A DNA stretch of 10,187 nucleotides from an uncultured Prochlorococcus sp. (GCA_902572675.1 CACGGY010000032.1:1-10187); one strand, 5' to 3'; counted from the first letter of the stretch, positions 1 through 4,958 are shown. Made by a program: numbers and translations. The notes: generated by a model from the sequence alone, not told the origin.

Positions 1-696
1 GAGAAAGTTTTATTTGATGTAGATGTTGATGGTGATCTAGAAATTACAGGATGGACAGCTCCTGATGACGGACTACTTGTTATGGATATAAATAATGATG
101 GATCAATAAATGATATGTCAGAGGTATTTTCAGAACACTTTAATACTGAATCATTTGTTTCTTCATTAGATTCACTAGATAGTATCGATTCTAATAATGA
201 TGACCTAATTAATTATCAAGATGATTTATTTGAACAAGTAATGATATGGCAAGATCTTAACTCTGATGGAATCTCAAACAATGGAGAACTTTCAACTTTG
301 CATGAAGTTGGAATAGAGTCTATTTCACTAATAGCAGAAATTATGGATGATCAAATTGAGGGTAATACGATAAACGCCACAGGTTCTTATCTAGATAGTG
401 ATGGAGTAACAAGAGAATTTGTTCAAGCAATTTTCGCATCAGAAGAGTTTGATAATAGTCAATTAAATGATTCATTACTTGAAGATGAATTGATCTTAGG
501 AAATCAAGAATTTGATTCCTTCGAGAGAATTTCTTTAGATTCTGGATATGAGCTTAATAATTTGGATGCCTTAGGAAGCAGTGATATTGATTATGAAAAA
601 CAACCTATATTTGAAGATTTAAACAATCAATTATTAGCTTCTCTTTACGAAGAACCTACTTTAAATAATCAAGAAGAATCAAAAGTATCTATTTAA
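1..696 (+). CDS. C-terminal part of a large calcium-binding RTX/EF-hand-like protein (5' end outside the window)
   Basis: The reading frame is open from base 1 and ends at TAA 694-696, giving 231 visible residues; the ATG at 82 is internal, because the preceding 27 codons already match the family pattern. Aspartate-rich calcium-binding loops of the DxDxDG or DxNxDG type lie at about residues 6-12 (DVDVDGD), 29-34 (DINNDG), 63-68 (DSNNDD) and 85-90 (DLNSDG). Between the first two sits TGWTAPDDGLLV, which resembles the region of haemolysin-type and RTX adhesin proteins where a GW..PDDGLLV block precedes a Ca-loop. The tail (about 120-231) is rich in Asp, Glu, Asn and Leu and has no cysteines. 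Such proteins are usually secreted or surface-attached and fold on binding calcium outside the cell. No GGxGxD nonapeptide repeats are visible here; they may lie upstream. Family assignment is fairly safe, exact role unknown. Confidence 0.75.
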   Translation, partial: EKVLFDVDVDGDLEITGWTAPDDGLLVMDINNDGSINDMSEVFSEHFNTESFVSSLDSLDSIDSNNDDLINYQDDLFEQVMIWQDLNSDGISNNGELSTLHEVGIESISLIAEIMDDQIEGNTINATGSYLDSDGVTREFVQAIFASEEFDNSQLNDSLLEDELILGNQEFDSFERISLDSGYELNNLDALGSSDIDYEKQPIFEDLNNQLLASLYEEPTLNNQEESKVSI

Positions 697-712
697 GGCT
701 AAATTATCATAT

Positions 713-741
713 TTATAAAATAATTTATAATCTATTTTTTT
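713..741 (+). terminator. Possible weak terminator after the calcium-binding protein gene
   Basis: A 7-bp perfect stem (TTATAAA 713-719 with TTTATAA 724-730) and a 4-base loop are followed by TCTATTTTTTT. The stem is made only of A-T pairs, so it would be weak. Its position between two convergent genes fits termination, but AT-rich DNA yields such hairpins by chance. Confidence 0.3.
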
Positions 742-744
742 AAA

Positions 745-1185
745 TTAATCCCACTTCAAAAAGCCTTTTTCAATTTTTTCTCCAGTACTTAAATTTATCC
801 ATAGCTCTCCATTCTTATTTTTTCCTTTTACTTTTCTTACCCCTAATCTATGAGGTCCTAAAGGGCCAATACAATTCCCAAGTGTAGTTGGAGGTATTGA
901 TCCATCTTTTCTTGGGATGTAATCATATTGTTGGTAAAATTTATAAAAACCATTTCTTCTGACAGTTCCCATGTCTAGTTTGAAAGTTGGAACTTCTTCA
1001 TCACTAATGATATCTATTTTACATTCTTTAAAAGATTGCAAAAGACTTGTCCTAACAACTCTATCTGCAGTCTTTTCAATAACAGTTAAGAAAGATGGTA
1101 TAGCTATTGATGAAAGTATTCCTAATACTCCAATTACTATTACTAACTCTATTAATGTGAAACCATTATTTTTTCTCTATTTCAT
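745..1185 (-). pseudogene. Type IV pilin-like protein interrupted by an amber codon in the leader
   Basis: On the minus strand the stretch NNGFTLIELVIVIG (codons ending in GGT TTC ACA near 1162-1156) is an unmistakable prepilin N-terminus: cleavage after Gly, Phe at +1, Glu at +5 and a hydrophobic helix running to SSIAIPSF. It continues without a break through KTADRVVRTSLLQSFKECK to a C-terminal domain of about 90 residues (two cysteines, a GPLGPHRLG segment) ending with TAA 745-747. The only ATG close upstream in the same frame is 1185-1183, followed by AAA and then TAG (1179-1177), then AGA AAA AAT AAT. The leader would read MK-stop-RKNNG, the right length and charge for a class III leader. 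There is no ATG, GTG or TTG between the TAG and the cleavage site; the first in-frame alternative is a TTG at 1041, which would discard the whole pilin helix. Pilins are processed by PilD and assembled into pili or secretion pseudopili. It may be a fresh pseudogene, or it may use an unusual start, readthrough or slippage. Confidence 0.75.
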
Positions 1186-1267
1186 GAAAATGCATTAATT
1201 ATAAAGCTCATTAATTTGAATAGATATTTGCAGATTTAATAACATTATTAACTCAATTCAAAGTGGT

Positions 1268-1273
1268 TATAAT
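1268..1273 (+). promoter_or_regulatory. -10 element of the DUF6447-like gene
   Basis: A perfect TATAAT lies 26 bases before the ATG at 1300. No good -35 box is found 17 bases upstream (TTATTA at 1245-1250). The transcript would have a leader of only about 20 bases with no clear Shine-Dalgarno site. Confidence 0.5.
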
Positions 1274-1299
1274 AGTCTTAGAAAAATACTAACTTAATA

Positions 1300-1533
1300 A
1301 TGACAGATTCTGGTTCTACTGAACAAAAAAAAAGAAAATTAAAATTTGAAGGTTCAGAATATTACATGGACTCATTGCCTGAACCAGTTAAACAATTAAT
1401 AGCGGGGATTAACGCTGCAGATTCACAAACTAAAATTTATCAAGACACATTAAATTTGATAGCTGTTGGCAAATCAAAATTAATAGAAGATTTAAAAAAG
1501 GGTTTAGAAGATATAGATCCTATTGATGACTAA
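1300..1533 (+). CDS. Small DUF6447-like cyanobacterial protein
   Basis: This 77-residue protein has a basic stretch (KKRKLKF, residues 10-16), a short segment typical of the family (FEGSEYYMDSLPEPVKQLI, about 16-34), a helix around 36-70 (NAADSQTKIYQDTLNLIAVGK and on), and an acidic end (DIDPIDD). The pattern 'x-F-x-G-x-x-Y-x-x-D-x-L-x-x-x-x-K-x-x-I' followed by a long amphipathic helix resembles DUF6447, a family of small marine-picocyanobacterial proteins of unknown function; this recognition is by eye. There is no signal peptide or membrane segment, so it is probably cytoplasmic. The ATG is supported by a consensus -10 box just upstream. Its stop overlaps the stop of the convergent gene at 1530-1739. 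Confidence 0.75.
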   Translation: MTDSGSTEQKKRKLKFEGSEYYMDSLPEPVKQLIAGINAADSQTKIYQDTLNLIAVGKSKLIEDLKKGLEDIDPIDD

Positions 1534-1739
1534 TTAATTTTTTGTTTCTTCTTTTCCCAGCATCTCTTTAATTGTCTGAAATTCTTAGAAGTATTTACAC
1601 AAATTAGTTTTTTATTTAAGTATTCAATTTTCATTAGTTTAATTTTTTCAAAATCTTCTTTTTGAAATTTATTATGTCCTTCTGAAAATACAGGATTAAA
1701 TATGCCGCAAAAAACAATTGAAAAAACAAATAATTTCAT
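1530..1739 (-). CDS. Small exported protein of unknown function
   Basis: This 69-residue protein begins with a clear signal peptide: MK, a hydrophobic core (LFVFSIVFCGIF, residues 3-14) and a likely cleavage site near VFSEG (17-21). The mature part of about 48 residues is strongly basic (many Lys), with cysteines at 47 and 60 that could form a disulfide after export, and helical in character (KEDFEKIKLMKIEYLNKK). A periplasmic or extracellular location is expected. The start ATG (1739-1737) is fixed by the signal peptide. The stop TAG (1532-1530) overlaps the end of the convergent gene by four bases. No family is recognised; the composition matches the many small secreted hypotheticals of Prochlorococcus. 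Confidence 0.65.
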   Translation of the reverse strand: MKLFVFSIVFCGIFNPVFSEGHNKFQKEDFEKIKLMKIEYLNKKLICVNTSKNFRQLKRCWEKKKQKIN

Positions 1740-1882
1740 AAACTTTGCATTTAGATAATTTCAATTTATCAATTTTTTATTTGTGGAGCTAATCTTCTTT
1801 TCGGAGTAAGAATTTTATATCTATCCCTTTCTTATTTGCAAAAAATAAGATAAAAGTGAGTTAACAATTTCTAATATTATTA

Positions 1883-2061
1883 ATGGTTAAAAAGGCATCC
1901 GATTTTGACGATTTCTTAGTCGCAACTATCTTGGCAGATATTTTGATCCATCAGGTTCGGATGATATTGATTTTGTATCAAGAAAGATTGTTGATGGTTT
2001 GGATGCTTACGGAATGATAAAAAGTAAAGACTTTAATAATAAAGAAGATTTAGCTGCCTAA
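1883..2061 (+). pseudogene. Small hypothetical gene with a single frameshift, upstream of the SYLF pseudogene
   Basis: From ATG 1883 the frame reads MVKKASDFDDFL and then turns into implausible sequence that runs on to a stop. In the frame one base back, from about AGT 1918, it continues as SRNYLGRYFDPSGSDDID, then FVSRKIVDGLDAYGMIKSKDF, ending NNKEDLAA and TAA at 2059-2061. The two halves join naturally as ...DDFL-SRNYLGRYFDP..., so loss of one base near 1916-1918 is the simplest reading. The intact product would have about 59 residues: acidic, soluble, no signal peptide or membrane segment. It ends only four bases before the ATG of the SYLF gene, so the two were probably cotranscribed. No family recognised. 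The broken state could also be a sequencing error. Confidence 0.5.
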
Positions 2062-2065
2062 ATTT

Positions 2066-2671
2066 ATGAAACTATTTAATACACTTGCTTCAGTCATTTT
2101 TTATTCTATCTTTTGCTTTTCTAATGCACCTATAAAAGCAAATTCTAAATTCTACTTTTCTAATACAAATGAATTATTAATAGGTTGGAAAGTCAAAAAA
2201 AAAATACAAATTCAGAAAAAAAAAAGCAAATTTTAAGACAATAGATGCTTTAAATAAACTCAAGAAAATAAAAAGGTTAAAAACCATACTTTAGAGAAGC
2301 CGTAGGATATGTCGTTTTTCCTAATGTTGGTAAAGCTGGTTTTGGGATAGGAGGAGCTAGAGGTAGTGGGGAGGTCTTTGAAAATCATAAAGTTATTGGT
2401 TCTGCTTCATTGACTCAATTCTCCGTTGGTTTTCAGTTAGGTGCTCAAGCTTTTAGCCAAATAATCTTTTTTTCAAAATAAAAATGATCTAAATAGATTT
2501 ATTAAAGGTAATTTTGAATTTGATGCATCAGCTAGCGCGGCATTAATTACAGGAGGAGCAAATGCTTCAGCAGACTATAGTAATGGGGCTGCAGTATTCA
2601 CATTTTCCAAAGGTGGCTTAATGTATGAGGCAAGTATTGGTGGACAAAAGTTTTCTTATCAGAGCTATTAA
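2066..2671 (+). pseudogene. SYLF (Ysc84/DUF500) lipid-binding domain protein, broken by several frameshifts
   Basis: The gene starts with a signal peptide (MKLFNTLASVIFYSIFCFSNAP) in one frame, which ends at TAA 2234-2236. A second frame carries NFKTIDALNKLKK (about 2229-2267) and a third KNHTLEK. The frame from about 2296 then gives EAVGYVVFPNVGKAGFGIGG, ARGSGEVFENHKVIGSASL and GFQLGAQAFSQIIFF, stopping at 2479. A last frame gives NKNDLNRFIKGNFEFDASAS up to KGGLMYEASIGGQKFSYQSY and TAA 2669-2671. Together these form an almost complete SYLF domain: the GY.VFP..GK.G.G.GG, GSASLT and GGLMYEAS.GGQKF blocks are diagnostic. The last break is simple: removing one T from the seven-T run 2467-2473 restores IIFFQNKNDL. 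Two ten-A runs (2195-2204, 2216-2225) probably explain the first. SYLF proteins bind phospholipids; bacterial exported forms have no settled role. Total length, about 200 codons, fits the family. Confidence 0.8.
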
Positions 2672-2733
2672 TTAAGTTAAATTATGGCTAGATTTACTAA
2701 AAAAACTTTTTTAGATCATAATTTAGAAAATTA

Positions 2734-2877
2734 TTATTTCTCAAAGGTATTTTCAATATCTTCCAGTAAATGTTTAGTTGATCTACTAAAACCATTAGTT
2801 TTTAAATAGTTTTGAGCTTCTCTAAACTTTTCTGCTACTCTTTTTGCATAAGGAGTATTCATGGAATTTTGAGTCAT
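2734..2877 (-). CDS. 47-residue conserved-looking small protein
   Basis: The minus frame from ATG 2877-2875 to TAA 2736-2734 encodes 47 residues: MTQNSMNTPYAKRVAEKFRE, then AQNYLKTNGFSRSTKHLLED, ending IENTFEK. It is charged and soluble, with two predicted amphipathic helices (about 9-26 and 34-47) around an NGFSRS turn, and has no cysteine and no signal peptide. Use of varied, balanced residues marks it as a real small gene, unlike the low-complexity frames around it. The opposite strand has a 41-codon frame (2684-2809) of poorer composition. No promoter or Shine-Dalgarno site is obvious. Function unknown; a small regulator or binding protein is possible but unsupported. Confidence 0.6.
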   Translation of the reverse strand: MTQNSMNTPYAKRVAEKFREAQNYLKTNGFSRSTKHLLEDIENTFEK

Positions 2878-3040
2878 GTTAAAAATGCGACTCACTTTAT
2901 AATCTGATTAAAGAAAACCCTTGATAAGTATTCAAAAATACAAGAATATAAAAATAGGATTTTTTACTTACATATAAATTTATTATGAAAAGTTCTTGAT
3001 TCTCCAAAATAAAGTTTTTTAAAATTTAGAAAAATTGACA

Positions 3041-3325
3041 ATGACAAATATATTATTAATTCTTATTTTTGTACTTTTATTATTATTATTTTTTTATTCA
3101 AAAAGAAATAAAAAGTTAGCAAAAAAAACAACAATTAGTCCGACTCATGTACCTTTCTTAAAAGAACGAGAATTTAATCCTGATATAAGTACAGATAATT
3201 GGGATTTACACAAACTTAGATTAAATAAATTTAGAAGATCACAATATAAGGGATTAACTTTCTTCTTAAGTTCAGAAAATAGAATTTACTATCTTTCTGA
3301 AGAAGGGGATAAAGTTTATTGCTAA
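3041..3325 (+). CDS. Small single-pass membrane protein
   Basis: The 94-residue protein begins at ATG 3041; a TTG two codons earlier (3035) is a less likely start. Residues 3-19 are a very hydrophobic, Leu-rich transmembrane segment, followed by a basic stop-transfer stretch (KRNKKLAKK, 21-29), so the N-terminus is probably outside and the 65-residue tail in the cytoplasm. The tail carries WDLHKLRLNKFRRSQYKGLTFF (about 54-75) and ends in SEEGDKVYC, with a single C-terminal cysteine. The segment YKGLTFFLSSENRIYYLSEEG looks like a small beta-rich domain. No family is recognised. It is followed on the same strand by two more small membrane-protein genes, 53 and 58 bases apart, and may be cotranscribed with them. 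Confidence 0.65.
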   Translation: MTNILLILIFVLLLLLFFYSKRNKKLAKKTTISPTHVPFLKEREFNPDISTDNWDLHKLRLNKFRRSQYKGLTFFLSSENRIYYLSEEGDKVYC

Positions 3326-3378
3326 CAGAAGAAATTAATTTTATAAATAGGAAAAGCCGATAGAATTTAATAATATTA

Positions 3379-3630
3379 ATGAAATATTTATTTTTATTTT
3401 CAGAAAAGTTCTACAGGTTTATCGAATGGGAGTGGAATACCTTAAAAAATTTAAGAAGAACAAAAAGAAAAAATTATTTGCAAAGAGGATCATTCGCTTT
3501 ATTTAGTTTATTCTCTATTCTTTTTTTAATATTTACGCCTCCTATTTTTTTTGGAATGTTATTTGGAGAGGGATTAAAATTTAGTATTTTTTTTATTTGG
3601 GTGTGGATTTTAAATTTAAAGTTTTTTTGA
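3379..3630 (+). CDS. Small hydrophobic membrane protein, unknown function
   Basis: This 83-residue protein has an N-terminal amphipathic region rich in aromatic and basic residues (MKYLFLFSEKFYRFIEWEWN, then NLRRTKRKNYLQRG, to residue 37). Two hydrophobic segments follow at about 38-60 (FALFSLFSILFLIFTPPIFFG) and 66-83. The basic stretch before the first helix predicts a cytoplasmic N-terminus. It ends abruptly after the second helix (NLKFF). No known motif. It sits in the run of three small membrane-protein genes at 3041-3904. The ATG at 3379 is the first in frame; no good ribosome site is visible, which is usual in this sequence. Confidence 0.55.
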   Translation: MKYLFLFSEKFYRFIEWEWNTLKNLRRTKRKNYLQRGSFALFSLFSILFLIFTPPIFFGMLFGEGLKFSIFFIWVWILNLKFF

Positions 3631-3688
3631 AAATTTATAATTAATTCCCCGGGATTATTTAAAATTAAAAGTATAAAAAATTCACCTT

Positions 3689-3904
3689 ATGCCAAAAATA
3701 TTCAAACAAAATAAGTTCGCTTTGTTGGGTGTCAATATATTAATAATTTTACTCTGGGTAAATGTATCTACTTTTTTGATAAATTTATTTCAAAGTGAAA
3801 ATGCCCCATTTTATATATATAAAATTTCTTTTTTAATAAGATTTCTTCCTCCAATTTGGGTTACATGGTTTTTATGGATAAAAAGAGGTGGTTTAAAAAG
3901 ATAA
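3689..3904 (+). CDS. Small two-helix membrane protein, unknown function
   Basis: The 71-residue product has two predicted transmembrane helices, about residues 10-33 (FALLGVNILIILLWVNVSTF and on) and 43-64 (IYKISFLIRFLPPIWVTWFL). They are separated by a short polar loop (QSENAP), and both ends are basic (MPKIFKQNK, KRGGLKR). By the positive-inside rule both termini should be cytoplasmic. No family recognised. Last gene of the 3041-3904 run. A plus-strand terminator lies 95 bases downstream at 3999-4036 and could serve this run or a separate small RNA. Confidence 0.6.
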   Translation: MPKIFKQNKFALLGVNILIILLWVNVSTFLINLFQSENAPFYIYKISFLIRFLPPIWVTWFLWIKRGGLKR

Positions 3905-3926
3905 ATAACAAAAACATTTTTACGTA

Positions 3927-3954
3927 TTTACTGCATAAAATAATAAGTTAAAAT
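3927..3954 (+). promoter_or_regulatory. Candidate promoter for a small RNA ending at 4036
   Basis: TTTACT (3927-3932) and TAAAAT (3949-3954) are spaced by 16 bases and would start transcription near 3961. Both boxes are only partial matches and AT-rich DNA produces such pairs readily, so this is weak support. Confidence 0.25.
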
Positions 3955-3960
3955 TTGTGA

Positions 3961-4036
3961 GCTTACTCGAAATTTTTCATGTAAGAATTAGGTAATTGAG
4001 AGATTGTTTTTAGCTAAGAAACAATCTCTTTTTTTT
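3961..4036 (+). ncRNA. Candidate small RNA of about 75 nucleotides
   Basis: Between a possible promoter and a strong intrinsic terminator lies a non-coding stretch. It can form an imperfect 5' hairpin (CTTAC 3964-3968 with GTAAG 3981-3985, enclosing GAAA/TTTC), a single-stranded linker, and the terminator hairpin. There is no reading frame of note inside. Size, two-hairpin shape and U-tail are typical of bacterial trans-acting small RNAs, several of which (Yfr RNAs) are known in Prochlorococcus; none of the Yfr motifs I know is recognised here. The alternative is that this is simply the 3' untranslated end of the gene at 3689-3904. Confidence 0.3.
3999..4036 (+). terminator. Strong intrinsic terminator, plus strand
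   Basis: An 11-bp perfect stem (AGAGATTGTTT 3999-4009 with AAACAATCTCT 4019-4029) and a 9-base loop (TTAGCTAAG) are followed directly by eight T's (4029-4036). The U-tract lies on the plus side only, so it ends a plus-strand transcript: the 3041-3904 run or a small RNA. It stands tail to tail with the hli terminator 20 bases away. Confidence 0.8.
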
Positions 4037-4056
4037 GATATATAGTTTTTTCTCAT

Positions 4057-4094
4057 AAAAAAAGTGCTTGTCAGTATCCCTATTGACAAACACT
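4057..4094 (-). terminator. Intrinsic terminator of the hli operon
   Basis: On the minus strand AGTGTTTGTCA (4094-4084) pairs with TGACAAGCACT (4073-4063) around a 10-base loop, followed by seven T's. The eleven pairs include one G-U wobble in the minus-strand RNA (positions 4067/4090) that would be a C-A mismatch in plus-strand RNA, so the hairpin is suited to minus-strand transcription. It lies 24 bases past the stop of the last operon gene. Confidence 0.8.
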
Positions 4095-4117
4095 CATGAC
4101 GATCAATCTTTTATAAG

Positions 4118-4297
4118 TTAAACGGGCAATCTATTATCAATTTCAACAACCCCAGAATCCATTAGGCGTCCGATTTTGATAACTAAAGACATATCTAACC
4201 TTGAAAATTCAGATTGATGATTAGTTATCCAATCAAGTTCTGAGAGAGTTATTACCCCTAAAGTGTTTACTTTAAGAAATAGTAAGCCTAAATTCAT
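4118..4297 (-). CDS. 59-residue conserved protein, last gene of the hli operon
   Basis: The frame begins at ATG 4297-4295, one base after the stop codon of the preceding hli gene, and ends at TAA 4120-4118. A longer in-frame start exists inside the hli gene, but the coupled ATG and the composition (MNLGLLFLKVNTLGVITLSE, then LDWITNHQSEFSRLDMSLVI, then KIGRLMDSGVVEIDNRLPV) support the short form. The product is soluble, mixed alpha/beta, with one conserved-looking Trp and an end resembling a small winged or alpha-beta fold; there is no chlorophyll-binding motif. I recall similar short proteins in other marine cyanobacteria but no assigned function. Tight coupling to the hli genes and the terminator just downstream suggest it is induced with them and may act in the same high-light response. 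Confidence 0.7.
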   Translation of the reverse strand: MNLGLLFLKVNTLGVITLSELDWITNHQSEFSRLDMSLVIKIGRLMDSGVVEIDNRLPV

Positions 4298-4298
4298 T

Positions 4299-4427
4299 TT
4301 AAAAAATTCCTGGGATAATCCAGCCGAATAAGCCATAATTTACAACTAATGCAAATAAGCCCATCATTGCCATTCTTCCATTGGTTCTCTCAGCATTTTG
4401 CCAATAAGTTGGTTTTGAATTTTCCAT
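4299..4427 (-). CDS. hli: High-light-inducible protein (HLIP), 42 residues
   Basis: The minimal HLIP: ATG 4427-4425 to TAA 4301-4299, MENSKPTYWQNAERTNGRMA followed by MMGLFALVVNYGLFGWIIPG and IF. Glu13, Asn16, Arg18 and Met21 make up the chlorophyll-binding AExxNGRxAM motif of the LHC superfamily; the single transmembrane helix spans about 19-36. HLIPs dimerise in the thylakoid membrane, bind chlorophyll a and carotenoid, and quench excess energy or protect photosystem II assembly intermediates. The C-terminus has FGWIIPGIF where its neighbours have TGQIIPG, a diverged version of the conserved tail. It is third in the minus-strand unit, 34 bases after the previous hli stop and one base before the next gene. 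Confidence 0.9.
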   Translation of the reverse strand: MENSKPTYWQNAERTNGRMAMMGLFALVVNYGLFGWIIPGIF

Positions 4428-4461
4428 TTTATTAAGTGTTGGATTTATAAGTTAGTAAGTT

Positions 4462-4722
4462 TTAAACGAAACCAGGAATTATTTGACCTGTTGTTAGATA
4501 TGCTCCAACAGCAGCAATTAGTCCAAGCATTGCGAATCTGCCGTTAAGAGTTTCAGCAACAACTTTTTCTTTTTCGATTGTTTTAACTTTTGTGTTAGTG
4601 TTTTTCATTTGATTAGAAGATGAATAGTTTAAATTTTCGTATTGGAATTGCTTAGTTAAATAAGCAACTAGGATGGCTGTAAAGAATACAATTAAGGCCA
4701 AAAAACCTGAAAGTGGACTCAT
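4462..4722 (-). CDS. hli: Two-helix high-light-inducible protein (HLIP), 86 residues
   Basis: The start is ATG 4722-4720, which overlaps the stop of the preceding hli gene as TAATG; an upstream in-frame start would lie inside that gene and read an unlikely Trp- and Cys-rich leader. The C-terminal 31 residues are a standard HLIP: AETLNGRFAMLG (Glu57, Asn60, Arg62, Met65), helix to about 78, and TGQIIPGFV. Ahead of it is an extra hydrophobic helix at 5-22 (SGFLALIVFFTAILVAYL) and a polar basic linker (about 24-55, KNTNTKVKTIEKEK). It may therefore cross the membrane twice, or anchor the HLIP to another complex. Expected to bind chlorophyll in the thylakoid. The TAATG overlap implies translational coupling and matched synthesis with the first hli gene. 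Confidence 0.9.
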   Translation of the reverse strand: MSPLSGFLALIVFFTAILVAYLTKQFQYENLNYSSSNQMKNTNTKVKTIEKEKVVAETLNGRFAMLGLIAAVGAYLTTGQIIPGFV

Positions 4723-4928
4723 TAAAAAATGCCAGGAATAATTTGTCCAGTTGAAACGTAAGCACCAACTAATGCAACAAGACCAATCATTGCCCAACGA
4801 CCATTTACTTTTTCTGCATTTTGTGGGTAGCTGTCATATGAAACGGACTCATCTATGTAAGGACGTGTCTCTGTAGGAAACATATTCTGTCTACCACCTG
4901 ATTCAGTAGTAACGTTTGAATTAGCCAT
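4722..4928 (-). CDS. hli: High-light-inducible protein (HLIP), first gene of the hli operon
   Basis: ATG 4928-4926 to TAA 4724-4722, 68 residues. The N-terminal 36 residues are polar and unstructured (MANSNVTTESGGRQNMFPTE and on) and lie before AEKVNGRWAMIG, the chlorophyll-binding motif with Glu39, Asn42, Arg44 and Met47. The single membrane helix runs to about 58 and the end is TGQIIPGIF, the conserved tail of the multicopy Prochlorococcus hli group, which is also found in cyanophages. Role: chlorophyll and carotenoid binding, photoprotection in the thylakoid. The start lies only 12 bases from an HLR1 box, suggesting light control through RpaB. No Shine-Dalgarno site is seen, and the leader is likely very short. 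Confidence 0.92.
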   Translation of the reverse strand: MANSNVTTESGGRQNMFPTETRPYIDESVSYDSYPQNAEKVNGRWAMIGLVALVGAYVSTGQIIPGIF

Positions 4929-4940
4929 TTAAGTTGTGTA

Positions 4941-4958
4941 ATTGTTAACTAATGTAAC
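4941..4958 (-). promoter_or_regulatory. HLR1 (RpaB-binding) site before the hli operon
   Basis: On the minus strand the sequence is GTTACATTAGTTAACAAT. The HLR1 consensus for the response regulator RpaB is two direct repeats of (G/T)TTACA(T/A)(T/A) separated by two bases. The first repeat GTTACATT matches 8 of 8; the second, TTAACAAT, matches 7 of 8 with exactly two bases between. RpaB is known to hold high-light genes off in low light when HLR1 overlaps the core promoter, as it would here. Match seen by eye; binding is inferred. Confidence 0.65.

Noticed and set aside
971..1198. 75-codon plus-strand frame
   Set aside because: It lies fully antisense to the pilin gene, whose GFTLIEL motif is decisive; the plus frame has no recognisable features.
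2684..2809. 41-codon plus-strand frame starting MARFTKKTFL
   Set aside because: It overlaps the better-composed 47-residue minus-strand gene, is Ser/Leu/Phe-rich and has no family features.
3641..3656. Near-palindrome TAATTCCCCGGGATTA after the 83-residue membrane protein
   Set aside because: The loop would be too small for a stable hairpin and no T-run follows, so it is not called a terminator.
4723..4797. Upstream extension of the two-helix HLIP to 111 residues
   Set aside because: The extra 25 residues lie within the preceding hli gene and are Trp/Cys-rich nonsense; the TAATG coupled start is better.
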